A stretch of 64,000 bases of DNA. Source: Psychrosphaera sp. B3R10. Its GTDB lineage: Bacteria; Pseudomonadota; Gammaproteobacteria; Enterobacterales; Alteromonadaceae. Location: assembly GCF_018861025.1 (NCBI RefSeq), contig NZ_JAHKQH010000019.1, positions 1-64,000 on the forward strand, read 5' to 3'. The notes under the pieces are model-generated. The model searched no databases and was not told the DNA's origin. It worked only from the letters and a program-made list of their open reading frames with translations. The position numbers and the translations under genes are program-made. Below, one piece after another: positions 35,295 through 45,002 of the stretch; the first letter of the stretch is position 1, and the number at the start of each line of letters is the position of its first letter.

Positions 35295-37571
35295 ATGAAT
35301 AAGAAAAGCGTTAGATATACTAGTTTGGCAATAGCCATTAGCGCTGCACTTTCAAGTGCGAATGCGTTTTCAGCTGAACCAACAAAAGAAAAAAAAGAGG
35401 CACTGGAAGTCATTGAAGTAACTGCTCGTAAAACAGTAGAAAATATTCAAAAAGTTCCAGTCGCATTAACGTCTGTAAGTGCGTCGGATTTAGCTGAGGC
35501 TGGTATTTCTGTTATCACCGAGATTCAGCGCTATTCGCCAAATACAACACTACAAACAAGCCGTGGTACGAACTCGACATTAACGGCTTTCATTCGTGGT
35601 GTCGGACAACAGGATCCGCTTTGGGGATATGAACCTGGCGTCGGTATTTACATCGATGACGTTTACATGGCGCGTCCACAAGGTGCCGTTCTTGATCTGC
35701 TTGATGTGAGCAGAATTGAAGTATTGCGCGGACCGCAAGGAACCTTATATGGTAAAAATACCATTGGTGGTGCCATTAAATACGTTACAAATGAAATGTC
35801 AGGCGATAAAGAATTTAATATTGAAGGCACATTAGGTAGCTATAACCAAACAGACATCAAAGTTACAGGTCAAATGCCTTTAATTGAAGACAAACTTTAC
35901 GTTGGATTTGGCCATGCAGATCTTAGCCGAGATGGGTTTGGCGAATTTGTTATTGCGCCAACCGGCCAGGACAAAGAAAACTACAATAAAGATCTGTCGG
36001 CAACTCGTTTAACCCTTGAGTATCATGCAACGGATGATTTGTTTTTCCGTTTAGCGTGGGATAAAACTGTTGATGATTCCAACGCCAAAGGCGGACATCG
36101 TTTATTGCCGAGTCTTATTGACACCAATCCGGCAGCAACCAATATATATGATTCGAATACCAATATGCCAACTTGGAATAGTGTTGAGCTCGAAGGTATA
36201 AGTTTCATGGCTCGTTATGATATTAACAATAATACTTCGATTAAATATATCGGCTCTTCTAGAGAAAGTTATTCTGAAACCAATATCGATTTTGACAACA
36301 CGGCAACAGATATTTTTGATGTTCCAGCCATTTATGACGATGAGAACTCGAGTCATGAATTACAGTTATCTCATACTGGTGATGATTATACGGTAGTGGG
36401 TGGTTTGTTTATGTCTGATGCGACGTCGTGTGGACATTATGACGCAATTTTGGGGCATTTGGGCAGAGTATTTGGCGCAAGTTCATTTACACGAGAAGTT
36501 ACCGGATGTAACAACAGCGATAGTGTTGCGGCATACGCTCAAGGTAGCTACAACATTTCTGATAAATTATCGTTAACAGTTGGTGCTCGATATACAACTG
36601 AAGAGAAAACTGCATTTGTTAATAACACGGTCCACTGGGGAGAACATTACCCAGAATCTGGTTGGACTGACGGCTATGTGAGACCTGCAGACTTACCTGA
36701 AACGATGACATTGGGTATGGATACCAATGGTGATGATGTGCTCGACAGTGCAAAATCAGCAGACTGGTCTCGTTTTACTCCACGTATTGGTGTGGAATAT
36801 CAAGCAGATGCTAAAACTATGTATTTTGCGAGCTACTCACAAGGGTTTAAGTCAGGTACATTTAATCCTCGTGCTGAAGGTAACGAAGAAGCTGCAGATC
36901 CAGAAGTTGTTGATTCAATTGAATTTGGTATGAAAAAAGATTGGAACGACGTATTAAGAACCAATATCACGGTATTTTCAATCGACCATAAAGACCGTCA
37001 ATATATCGTATTAGCTGATACAGATGATGCAACATCAATCCCTCAATATTTAGCCAACGCGGCTGAATCGAAAGTGCAAGGGATTGAAGCGGAAGTGACA
37101 TTTGCCGCAACTGAAGAATTGACCTTTGACGTTGCATTAGGGTACTTAGACGCTGAGCTAACTCAAGCAGAAAACATAGCAACTGAACTCGTTGGGCTAG
37201 CAAGTACGCCAGATTATACGCTTAACTTATCGGCTAATTACTTGATGGATACTGATGTAGGTTACTTTATCTTGTCAGGCAGCTACTACATGCGTGATGA
37301 ATACGTGTTGTATGAAGAGACAGACTACTTATCTCAAGATGCTTATGGGCTATTAAACCTAAGCTTGAACTGGGAAAGCTTAAATGGCGATTGGTATGGC
37401 GCTATTCATCTGAAAAACATTACAGATGAAGAGTACTTAGTTGGTGGCTATACGTTTGTCGGTAAAGACGACGACGGTAACTGGACACCAGGTACTGGGT
37501 TTGACCAAACGTTAATCGGTTATTATGGCGATCCGAGCACGGCTCATATCACCATTGGTTACCGTTTCTAA
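35295..37571 (+). CDS. TonB-dependent outer membrane receptor
   Basis: 758 residues. A signal peptide ends near FSAEP (residue 28), and the TonB box is EVIEVTARK. The plug domain (about 50-165) carries VPVALTSVSASDLAEAGI, then GVYIDDVYMARPQGA-like text and VLRGPQGTLYGKN. The beta barrel ends in an aromatic residue (ITIGYRF), as outer membrane proteins do. It imports a solute, usually larger than 600 Da or scarce, using energy from the inner membrane. Its position directly after the secreted esterase gene and next to crbR suggests an ester or hydroxyacid oligomer as cargo, but this is inference. AGGG lies upstream of the ATG, and the gene ends in a strong terminator. Confidence 0.9.
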   Translation: MNKKSVRYTSLAIAISAALSSANAFSAEPTKEKKEALEVIEVTARKTVENIQKVPVALTSVSASDLAEAGISVITEIQRYSPNTTLQTSRGTNSTLTAFIRGVGQQDPLWGYEPGVGIYIDDVYMARPQGAVLDLLDVSRIEVLRGPQGTLYGKNTIGGAIKYVTNEMSGDKEFNIEGTLGSYNQTDIKVTGQMPLIEDKLYVGFGHADLSRDGFGEFVIAPTGQDKENYNKDLSATRLTLEYHATDDLFFRLAWDKTVDDSNAKGGHRLLPSLIDTNPAATNIYDSNTNMPTWNSVELEGISFMARYDINNNTSIKYIGSSRESYSETNIDFDNTATDIFDVPAIYDDENSSHELQLSHTGDDYTVVGGLFMSDATSCGHYDAILGHLGRVFGASSFTREVTGCNNSDSVAAYAQGSYNISDKLSLTVGARYTTEEKTAFVNNTVHWGEHYPESGWTDGYVRPADLPETMTLGMDTNGDDVLDSAKSADWSRFTPRIGVEYQADAKTMYFASYSQGFKSGTFNPRAEGNEEAADPEVVDSIEFGMKKDWNDVLRTNITVFSIDHKDRQYIVLADTDDATSIPQYLANAAESKVQGIEAEVTFAATEELTFDVALGYLDAELTQAENIATELVGLASTPDYTLNLSANYLMDTDVGYFILSGSYYMRDEYVLYEETDYLSQDAYGLLNLSLNWESLNGDWYGAIHLKNITDEEYLVGGYTFVGKDDDGNWTPGTGFDQTLIGYYGDPSTAHITIGYRF

Positions 37572-37600
37572 ACTAGACAGTTTTATTTATTGTTGTGCTG

Positions 37601-37634
37601 TAAAAAGAGCTGGCGTCATCCAGCTCTTTTTTTT
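37601..37634 (+). terminator. Strong terminator after the TonB receptor gene
   Basis: AAAAAGAGCTGG (37602-37613) pairs with CCAGCTCTTTTT (37620-37631) around CGTCAT, and the pairing runs into eight T. The crbR-like gene starts only 32 bases further on, so its promoter must lie inside or after this hairpin unless read-through occurs. Confidence 0.9.
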
Positions 37635-37665
37635 ACCATAAAATTAATTGCCTTACAGAGTACAA

Positions 37666-38307
37666 ATGATGTTAGCTTCCACAATATTAATTGCCGATGA
37701 CCACCCGTTATTTCGGACCGCACTAAAACAAGCCGTAGGTCAGTGTTTGCCCAACGTGACTATGCTAGAAGCAAATAGTGTAGATGAGTTGTTTAGTGTC
37801 GTAGAGTCAACTCCAGAGCTGGAAATTATGTTTTTGGATCTGCATATGCCAGGGAATAATGGCTTTACGAGTTTAACTCGTTTACAGAACCATCACCCGG
37901 ATATCATTATTATTATGGTATCTTCCGATGATGCCCCTGAGATCATGCAAAAAGCCATCGACTTTGGGGCGGCGGCTTTTATTCCTAAATCGGCTGATCT
38001 AACGGTAATATCCGATGCAATTACTGCGGTACTAGAAGGGGATACTTGGTTACCAAAAGATGCCAACTTACCGAGTCAAACCAATCATAATGATAAAAAA
38101 CTTGCTAAACAATTAGCATTGCTAACACCGCAACAGTATGTGGTTTTATCACAAATCGCAGATGGACAATTGAACAAACAAATTGCTTATGACTTAAATA
38201 TTAAAGAAACGACAGTGAAGAAACATGTGTCTGCTATTTTACTAAAATTAGAAGTCACTAACCGCACTATGGCAGGAATGGCTTTCCAACAGTTAACGTT
38301 AAACTAG
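37666..38307 (+). CDS. crbR: NarL/LuxR-family response regulator, CrbR-like
   Basis: About 213 residues from the ATG at 37666 (or 37669). The receiver domain has acidic Asp11/Asp12 and phospho-acceptor Asp58 in MFLDLHMPG, then Lys in FIPKSA. A C-terminal LuxR-type helix-turn-helix follows (LTPQQYVVLSQIADGQLNKQIAYDLNIKETTVKKHVSAIL). It faces a kinase with an SSS transporter domain. In Vibrio and Pseudomonas the CrbS/CrbR (MxtR/ErdR) pair activates acetyl-CoA synthetase for acetate use. I assign the name by this pairing and domain order. Confidence 0.82.
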   Translation: MMLASTILIADDHPLFRTALKQAVGQCLPNVTMLEANSVDELFSVVESTPELEIMFLDLHMPGNNGFTSLTRLQNHHPDIIIIMVSSDDAPEIMQKAIDFGAAAFIPKSADLTVISDAITAVLEGDTWLPKDANLPSQTNHNDKKLAKQLALLTPQQYVVLSQIADGQLNKQIAYDLNIKETTVKKHVSAILLKLEVTNRTMAGMAFQQLTLN

Positions 38308-38364
38308 TCGTTTTACAATATATGGACGAAGGGATTCTCCCGTTATATAGCGCAGCCTGTCCCA

Positions 38365-41300
38365 TCAATTAAACAGTAACTGTTTTAGTTGTTTCTTTAA
38401 AGCCAGTGATTTAACTGGCTTTTTGGTAAATTGAAAGCCACCTAAGCTAACTTGTTCCCGTACCTGTTCCGATGTATCTGCAGAGCAAACAATGCAAGGT
38501 ATAGGGGTGTCCGAATAGGCTAAAATGTGGTTGAAAAAGTCGATGCCGTTGTCGCCGTCATCTAAGTGGTAATCAACGATAGCTGCCGCCAGTTTAGGTT
38601 TGTAGTCTGAAAGCGTATCTATCTGCTTTGATTCACAATATTCTTGCCATTGTTGACGATCTTTTATCGCTAAAACGGTAAACCCCCAGCTTTCTAATTG
38701 TTGTTTTAACGCCTCTAATAGCAACTCATCATTATCAATAACCAATATTGTATGCCCGTTAAACAATGGGCTATTTGATTCGATTAGCTCTGGGCTTTCT
38801 ACTTGGCTTTTTATTTCAGGTGCACAAGTGGGCAGTGTAACGCTAAATACCGATCCTTTACCGACAACTGATCGCACAGCCAATTCAATATTGAGCAATT
38901 GAGCGATACGTTTAGAAATGGTTAGACCTAAACCTAAGCCCGGCTTGTCGCGGTTTTGTTCTAAACGCTCAAACTCTTGAAAGATTACGTCTTGTTTTTC
39001 CTGAGGGATACCTTGCCCGTTATCCCACACCTGAATTTGGACTTTATCGGGATAACGACGAACGCCAATCAATACTCGAGCTTGTTTGCCATCTTTTTGA
39101 GTAGGTGAATAATGAAACGCATTAGACAAATAGTTTTGCACAATGCGGCGCAATAAACGAATATCTGAGTTCACCCATAAACAACTTGATTGAAAATCAA
39201 AGCGAATGTTTTGTTGTTTTGCCAACAGACTAAACTCATGAAATAGTGGATCTAGAACGTCTTGAATAGCAAAAGGTTCTTCAACAATTTTTTGACTGCC
39301 ACCTTCCAGTTTTGAAATTTCAACGAGATCGGTTAACAAACTTTCTACAACACCTAAAGAATCTTGGATATGCTCTGCGATGGTTTCAGACTTTGTCCCT
39401 TTGACTTGTTGCTTTAACATGTCTGTGAATAACGACAACGCGTTAAATGGTTGCATTAAGTCATGACTTGCCGCGGCTAAAAAGCGGGTCTTACTTCGGT
39501 TTGCAAGTTCGGCTTCCGCCTTGGCTTTACTCAGTGCCAATGTTCGTTCATCAACTTTACGTTCTAAATGTTCATTGGCATATTGTAGGGCTTTTTCAGC
39601 CTCGATATGGCGGGTGATATCGGAAAAAGTACTCACAAAACCACCGCCTGGCATTGCTTGGCCTCTGATTTCAAGAACAACCCCTGTGGGTAATACACGT
39701 TGGAAATAGTGATTGTTCCCGGCCTGCATATGCTCGATACGTCGAGCGACCATAGTTTCTATGTCGTCGCCTTCAAGCATTTTTCGTTCAGCATTAAATT
39801 GAATAAGCTCCTGGATAGGCATACCAATCTTGACTAGGTCTTTGGGATAATCAAGTAGTTCAATATAACGTGAGTTCCAGGCAACTAGTCGCATATCGGC
39901 GTCAACGATACTTATACCTTGCTCGATGTTTTCAACACCGGCTTGAAGTAATTCTCGATTAAAATGAAATAACTGACTTGCTTCATCGACAATGTTCGCA
40001 ACATCTTCTAATTGAATGTGCCGATTACTGTCCTCTACCGCGGCGTTCATGACTAATTTTGTTGATGCTGAGCCTAAAACAGAGGCGAGTTTTTTACGTG
40101 CGAACTCTGTTAATTGTGGTGAGGCAGGAGATTGTTTTGATAGATTTGCATCTACATGCAGCATTAAATCATTTGCAGCTTCTAGACTGACAAACCGATT
40201 TAACAAACGGTACAGGTCATCTGGGGTTAACTGGTAAGTAACTCTATTTGTTGGTTTTTTTAAAAATATCTCCGCTTGTATTTTTTCACCAACAGAGCGC
40301 CGACTATTTAGCGATAACAACACAAAACACAGAGTATTGATGGCGAGACTGATAAATACGCCGTGACTTGTGACATCTAACATTCCTAGACCAAATAAAT
40401 TGGTCGGTTGCAACCATGAAATGCCAAACAAACCTTGTTCAACGAGATATGAATTAGGCCATACTGTGGGCAATAACAAGGTATAACACCATAGACAACT
40501 ACCGACAACGATACCGGTAAGGGCGCCGCTCGAACTGGCACTGCGCCAATACAATGCGCCTATCACAGCTGGGGCAAATTGAGCCAGTAACACAAACGAT
40601 AAGATACCAATACTTGAAAGATGGCTTTGTTGGTCAACTATCCGTTCAAATAGCAATGACAGCATTAAAATGCCAACAATCGCAAATCGACGAAAATTTA
40701 ACAATAAAGTAGAAAAGCGCTGGTTTTGATCTACATATTTGGGGTTGAAGCGTAATAGACTCGGGGTAATTAATTCGGTTGAAACCATAGTTGAAAGTAC
40801 AATTGAGGCAACGATAACCATACTCGTTGCAGCCGCAAGACCACCAATATAAACAAAGATACTTAACCATTCTTGTTGAAAATATAGTGGCAAAGTTAAT
40901 ATATAAGTATCGGCATTGACACTGCCACCTGGGAAGGTGATTTGTCCCGCAATTGCGACTGGAAGTACAAACAAGTTAATTAATATCAGAAACAATGGAT
41001 AAAGCCATCGGGCGGTTTTTAATTGTTGTTCGTTATGATTTTCTATCACCATGACATGGAACAGTTGCGGGGTAATAAAAATTGAAATAAAACCAAGGGC
41101 AATCTGCGCTATTGGCATATAAAACGAAGTCGTTTTGACTTCGGCTTGAGGAAGTTGCTGCTGTTGAACAAGTAAATCGGAAAACCCGTCAAATACGCCA
41201 AACGTAATGTAATAGCCGACTGTGGTGATGGCGAGTAACTTGACTATAGAACTAAAAGCGATAGCTAAAGTCAGGCCATTATTTTGTTTATTTGCAACAA

Positions 41301-41835
41301 CATGCCGAGCACCAAATAAAACACTAAATACGGAAAGTACCATAGCGACGATAATGGTGGTATTCACCCCTGAACGATAACTGCCAGTCACTAAATCAAA
41401 ACTTTGGCTAATGGCTCTAAGTTGTAGGGCAATATAAGGAATTGTCCCCAAAAGGGCGATAACGGTAACGATACCCGCAATGTTTAATGATTTGTCGTAG
41501 CGGCAGGCAACAAAATCCGCAATTGAGGTTAAATTTTGTTGTTTGCTTATTCTGAGCATTTTTAACAGCATCGGCCACGCTAGAATAAAACAGGCTATCG
41601 TACCGTAATAGATATAAGCAAGCCATTGACCGCTTGTTGCAGCTTGACCAATGATCCCGTAAAACGCCCAAGAGGTACAGCTCACGCCCAGACTCAAGCT
41701 ATAAATCCAAGGGTGATTTGTCCATCTAGAGTTTTTGCCCTGTTGTCCCCAATAGGCGATAAAAAACAGCAGCAATAAATAGCCGAGAGACAACAACCCG
41801 ATAAACCACGTATCGACAGACAGCCATGTAAACAA
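38365..41835 (-). CDS. crbS: Hybrid histidine kinase with N-terminal SSS symporter domain, CrbS-like
   Basis: 1156 residues starting at TTG, with GGGG seven bases upstream; no ATG precedes the first helix. About 13 membrane helices of a sodium/solute symporter (SSS) fold (1-495) are followed by a PAS_7 domain (about 630-740, IEQGISIVDADMRLVAWN), HisKA with His791 in AASHDLMQPFNAL, HATPase (about 890-1000, GLGLGLTISKRIA) and a receiver domain with Asp1088 in VDYHLDDG. The order equals that of Vibrio CrbS (about 1150 residues). The transporter-like part may sense a carboxylate. It converges with crbR, which should be its output. Confidence 0.92.
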   Translation of the reverse strand: MFTWLSVDTWFIGLLSLGYLLLLFFIAYWGQQGKNSRWTNHPWIYSLSLGVSCTSWAFYGIIGQAATSGQWLAYIYYGTIACFILAWPMLLKMLRISKQQNLTSIADFVACRYDKSLNIAGIVTVIALLGTIPYIALQLRAISQSFDLVTGSYRSGVNTTIIVAMVLSVFSVLFGARHVVANKQNNGLTLAIAFSSIVKLLAITTVGYYITFGVFDGFSDLLVQQQQLPQAEVKTTSFYMPIAQIALGFISIFITPQLFHVMVIENHNEQQLKTARWLYPLFLILINLFVLPVAIAGQITFPGGSVNADTYILTLPLYFQQEWLSIFVYIGGLAAATSMVIVASIVLSTMVSTELITPSLLRFNPKYVDQNQRFSTLLLNFRRFAIVGILMLSLLFERIVDQQSHLSSIGILSFVLLAQFAPAVIGALYWRSASSSGALTGIVVGSCLWCYTLLLPTVWPNSYLVEQGLFGISWLQPTNLFGLGMLDVTSHGVFISLAINTLCFVLLSLNSRRSVGEKIQAEIFLKKPTNRVTYQLTPDDLYRLLNRFVSLEAANDLMLHVDANLSKQSPASPQLTEFARKKLASVLGSASTKLVMNAAVEDSNRHIQLEDVANIVDEASQLFHFNRELLQAGVENIEQGISIVDADMRLVAWNSRYIELLDYPKDLVKIGMPIQELIQFNAERKMLEGDDIETMVARRIEHMQAGNNHYFQRVLPTGVVLEIRGQAMPGGGFVSTFSDITRHIEAEKALQYANEHLERKVDERTLALSKAKAEAELANRSKTRFLAAASHDLMQPFNALSLFTDMLKQQVKGTKSETIAEHIQDSLGVVESLLTDLVEISKLEGGSQKIVEEPFAIQDVLDPLFHEFSLLAKQQNIRFDFQSSCLWVNSDIRLLRRIVQNYLSNAFHYSPTQKDGKQARVLIGVRRYPDKVQIQVWDNGQGIPQEKQDVIFQEFERLEQNRDKPGLGLGLTISKRIAQLLNIELAVRSVVGKGSVFSVTLPTCAPEIKSQVESPELIESNSPLFNGHTILVIDNDELLLEALKQQLESWGFTVLAIKDRQQWQEYCESKQIDTLSDYKPKLAAAIVDYHLDDGDNGIDFFNHILAYSDTPIPCIVCSADTSEQVREQVSLGGFQFTKKPVKSLALKKQLKQLLFN

Positions 41836-41975
41836 AGTATTACCCCAAAATATAAGCGAATCGTTAGCTTAAAGGCAGACTGCGGATAAGCATAGTGTAC
41901 TAAGGTAGAAGATATTTTTGATAAACCCTGCGTTAATCTCCTACCATCACTTTTCTAAATGAAAAATTAGCATAT

Positions 41976-43172
41976 ATGAATATTAGTAACAAATACCTAG
42001 TGGAAGCGATTGTTTTTCTTAGTTATGTCTTGTTCGCGATGGCATGGGTGGGGGGAACTGCAAGTATGAGCCAAATAATGGCCAACTTAGATTTGACCAG
42101 TTTGGCGTCGGCGAGCTTTATTTCAGGGGCTGTCACGTTTGCAAAGATAGTCGGTACGTTTAGCGCGGCTTACTTTGCTATTCGTTTTGGAATAAAAGGA
42201 GCGTTCTTTGTTTCTTGCTTATTGGTCACCGTTGGGTTGATGACTCCTTATGCGCCTAGCTACGACTGGTTATTGGTTAGTCGATTTTTAATGGGACTTG
42301 GCGGGGCATTAATGATTGTTTACTTCAATCCAATTGTGATGAATTGGTTTGCAGTAGAGGAACGCGCCACGATTAATGGTCTAAATGCAGTCGCATTTAA
42401 TGTTGGTACGGCGATTGTTTTGTGGTGTATGAACGACATCAATGCGCTTACCGGTAGTTGGCAAAATACGCTTGTATTGTTTTCTTTTTTAAGTGGATTG
42501 CTGGCAATTTTTTGGTTGTTCGTTAAATTTGATGGGACTAGTTCTGCAGCGCAAGAGAAACAAGAAGGCGCAGTTCAATATAGTTATAAGTCTGGTATCA
42601 CCGATAGCTTTAACTGGGCGTACGCTTTAACGTATTCTGGTTTGCTGGCGTTTTATATTTGCCTGTTTACCTTTTATCCAACAGCCGGAATATCCGCGAG
42701 TAAATGGGTTATAGGCGCGGGTATTATAGGCACGATTGCGGGCATGTTATATAGCCGTAAAATCAAACAGCGAGTCCCCGTTATTCGTTGGTCAGGCTTA
42801 ATCCAAACGGTAATGGTTATAGGGTTGTCGTTTTCAGAAAACGCATTAATTCAAACAGGCTCCGCTATCTTACTGGGGTTCTTTATATTTTTCCCTATAA
42901 CGGCATTGGTTTCTATCCCACATGAAATGAAAAAAATGAGCGCGGGTAAAATTACCGTAGTCTTCAGTTTGTTCTGGTCAATCAGTTATTCGGTGGCAAC
43001 CCTTGTCTTGTGGTTGTTTGGCCTCGTTGTCGATTGGCACCAGGGGGATTTTTTCTATGCATTTGTATTAATAAGTTTTGTTAGTTCAAGCTTCTTTCTA
43101 GGTAGTTTCTTTTTACCTGAAACCAATCCGAAATCTGATTTATCTGACAAAACTGAACCAACGACAGAATAG
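41976..43172 (+). CDS. MFS transporter
   Basis: 398 residues, about 12 membrane helices in two halves, with SRFLMGLGGALMIVYFNP at the third-to-fourth helix. The inner loop near residue 180 carries the charged SSAAQEKQEGAVQ. It lacks motifs that name a substrate. The next gene, an HSL-family esterase, starts 10 bases after its stop, so they form an operon, and a carrier for 3-hydroxybutyrate, short hydroxyacid esters or another small organic acid is inferred. It diverges from crbS across 140 bases. The C-terminal tail is acidic. Confidence 0.85.
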   Translation: MNISNKYLVEAIVFLSYVLFAMAWVGGTASMSQIMANLDLTSLASASFISGAVTFAKIVGTFSAAYFAIRFGIKGAFFVSCLLVTVGLMTPYAPSYDWLLVSRFLMGLGGALMIVYFNPIVMNWFAVEERATINGLNAVAFNVGTAIVLWCMNDINALTGSWQNTLVLFSFLSGLLAIFWLFVKFDGTSSAAQEKQEGAVQYSYKSGITDSFNWAYALTYSGLLAFYICLFTFYPTAGISASKWVIGAGIIGTIAGMLYSRKIKQRVPVIRWSGLIQTVMVIGLSFSENALIQTGSAILLGFFIFFPITALVSIPHEMKKMSAGKITVVFSLFWSISYSVATLVLWLFGLVVDWHQGDFFYAFVLISFVSSSFFLGSFFLPETNPKSDLSDKTEPTTE

Positions 43173-43182
43173 GACAATAAGC

Positions 43183-44127
43183 ATGCGTGGCGAATTATCA
43201 CCAAAGCTAACGGACTTTATTGCAACGGTAAACGTTGCAGCCAAAGCGTTTAAATCATCTGGTCAAACGCTGACGACGGAGCAGGCGAGATTAAATTTAC
43301 AAAAACTGTCAGCTTTTGTAACTAAGGTTCCGGAAATTTCCTTTATTGCGGATAAAGAAATTCGTCATGAAACCTTATCAGTGCCCGTACGATTGTTTAG
43401 TCCCGATACTCAACGACCCTTGCCAGTACTTGTGTACTTTCATGGTGGTGGGCATATGTGTGGCGATATTGAATTGTATGATCCTATGTGTCGAAAACTT
43501 GCCATTCATAGCCATTGCCATGTTGTGGCAGTTGAATATAGACGCTCTCCAGAGCATCCGTACCCTTGTGGTTTGGTAGATGCCGAGATCACAATTAAAA
43601 ATATTCAACAGGTGTTGGGCGACGTGCAGCACAATGGTCAAATTTTTATTGCTGGTGATAGTGCCGGTGGCGCAATTTGTACCAGTATTTTGATGCGTCA
43701 AACCAGTTATGGATCTATTTTATCTGGTGTCACGATAGACAAGCAGATATTAATTTATCCAAGTGTTGATTACACCGGCTCCACGGGGTCCTATATAGAA
43801 AATGGCACGGGATACTTGTTGGAAAATACCCGAATTAAATGGTATTTCGATCATTATTTTACTGCCAATGAAGACCGAAAATTAGCGTCGCCTTTGTTTG
43901 GCCCGTTACCTGAGAACTACCCTAAGACACTAATTATTACAGCAGGGTGTGACCCTCTTAGAGATGAAGGTCTAGCTTATCTAGAGCGATTGATAACCAA
44001 AGGCGTTGAGACTCAACACGTACAGTTTGAAGGGATGATTCACGCCTTTATGAACATCGAAGACCTTGTCCCAGACGAATGCCAATCTTTGTATAGTGAA
44101 ATTAGTCGGTTTGTTCAAGCTGAATAA
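43183..44127 (+). CDS. Alpha/beta hydrolase, hormone-sensitive-lipase (family IV) esterase
   Basis: 314 residues, cytoplasmic. The oxyanion motif HGGGH begins at His87. The nucleophile is Ser160 in GDSAGG, with Asp257 in GCDPLRDEG and His287 in GMIHAF. VEYRRSPEHPYPCG is the family IV helix signature. It hydrolyses short-chain esters; together with the adjacent carrier and 3-hydroxybutyrate genes it could act on hydroxybutyrate oligomers, which I infer from location only. It is the second gene of the operon with the MFS carrier, and a bidirectional terminator follows. Confidence 0.88.
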   Translation: MRGELSPKLTDFIATVNVAAKAFKSSGQTLTTEQARLNLQKLSAFVTKVPEISFIADKEIRHETLSVPVRLFSPDTQRPLPVLVYFHGGGHMCGDIELYDPMCRKLAIHSHCHVVAVEYRRSPEHPYPCGLVDAEITIKNIQQVLGDVQHNGQIFIAGDSAGGAICTSILMRQTSYGSILSGVTIDKQILIYPSVDYTGSTGSYIENGTGYLLENTRIKWYFDHYFTANEDRKLASPLFGPLPENYPKTLIITAGCDPLRDEGLAYLERLITKGVETQHVQFEGMIHAFMNIEDLVPDECQSLYSEISRFVQAE

Positions 44128-44166
44128 TAGAGGTCTGGGTTTTAGATTTGATTCACAATTTATAGT

Positions 44167-44200
44167 AATAAAAAACGCAGCCAAAGCTGCGTTTTTTATT
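44167..44200. terminator. Bidirectional intrinsic terminator
   Basis: A 15-bp perfect stem (44167-44181 with 44186-44200) around CAAA, with A and T runs on the two sides. It serves both the esterase gene and the convergent bdhA gene. Confidence 0.92.
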
Positions 44201-44219
44201 AAGTAAACGTAAAATAGAT

Positions 44220-45002
44220 TTATTGAGCTGTCCAACCGCCATCAATAGGTAGCGATGCTCCGGTTATTCCAGCCGCCGCATCACTGCATAAAAACTGAAT
44301 CAATTCACCAATTTGCGATGGTGCTGCCATTTCTGCACGGGGTTGTTTGGCTGTGACGAGTTTTGCTTTAGCAGTCGCAAGGTCAGAGCCGTCTTTATCT
44401 GCAATATCTTGAATTTGTTGATTGATTAATGGTGTTTCCACCCAACCTGGGCAAATGGCATTAACCGTAACACCCATATTAGCGTTTTCTATAGCGGTCA
44501 CTTTCGTTAGTCCAACTAAACCATGTTTAGCGGCGACATAAGCAGACTTGTTAACTGAGCCTACTAATCCGTGTACAGACGCAATATTGACGATACGTCC
44601 CCATTTTTTGAGCTGCATTTTTGGTAGTACAGCCTGAGTAGTATGAAATGCTGAGGATAAATTAACGGCTAATATTAGATCCCATTTGTCTTTAGGGAAT
44701 TCATGAACTGGTGCCGTGTGCTGTATACCTGCGTTATTAACTAAGATGTCGACAGTGCCAAGTTCTTGTTCGATAAAAGAGAACATCTCTAAAATTTGGT
44801 TTTGATCGGCCATATTTGCATTTGAGAAATAGCTTAGAACGTTATATTTTTCGGCTAATTCCTGGGCGATTTGCTCACCAATATGATCTTCCACTAATCC
44901 ATGCACAACAATATGGCAGCCGGCATTTGCCAAAACCTCAACAGTTGCCAAACCAATGCCACTTGTAGACCCAGTGACTAACGCAATTTTGCCTTTTAAC
45001 AT
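44220..45002 (-). CDS. bdhA: D-3-hydroxybutyrate dehydrogenase
   Basis: 260 residues of the short-chain dehydrogenase fold. GSTSGIG binds NAD and NNAGIQH follows. The catalytic Ser142, Tyr155 and Lys159 occur with the substrate-binding Gln94, His144, Lys152 and Gln196 at exactly the positions known for the Pseudomonas fragi enzyme, so the assignment is firm. It oxidises D-3-hydroxybutyrate to acetoacetate with NAD. AGGG precedes the ATG. It diverges from scoAB, encoding the next step, across 303 bases, and shares a bidirectional terminator with the esterase gene. Confidence 0.97.
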   Translation of the reverse strand: MLKGKIALVTGSTSGIGLATVEVLANAGCHIVVHGLVEDHIGEQIAQELAEKYNVLSYFSNANMADQNQILEMFSFIEQELGTVDILVNNAGIQHTAPVHEFPKDKWDLILAVNLSSAFHTTQAVLPKMQLKKWGRIVNIASVHGLVGSVNKSAYVAAKHGLVGLTKVTAIENANMGVTVNAICPGWVETPLINQQIQDIADKDGSDLATAKAKLVTAKQPRAEMAAPSQIGELIQFLCSDAAAGITGASLPIDGGWTAQ

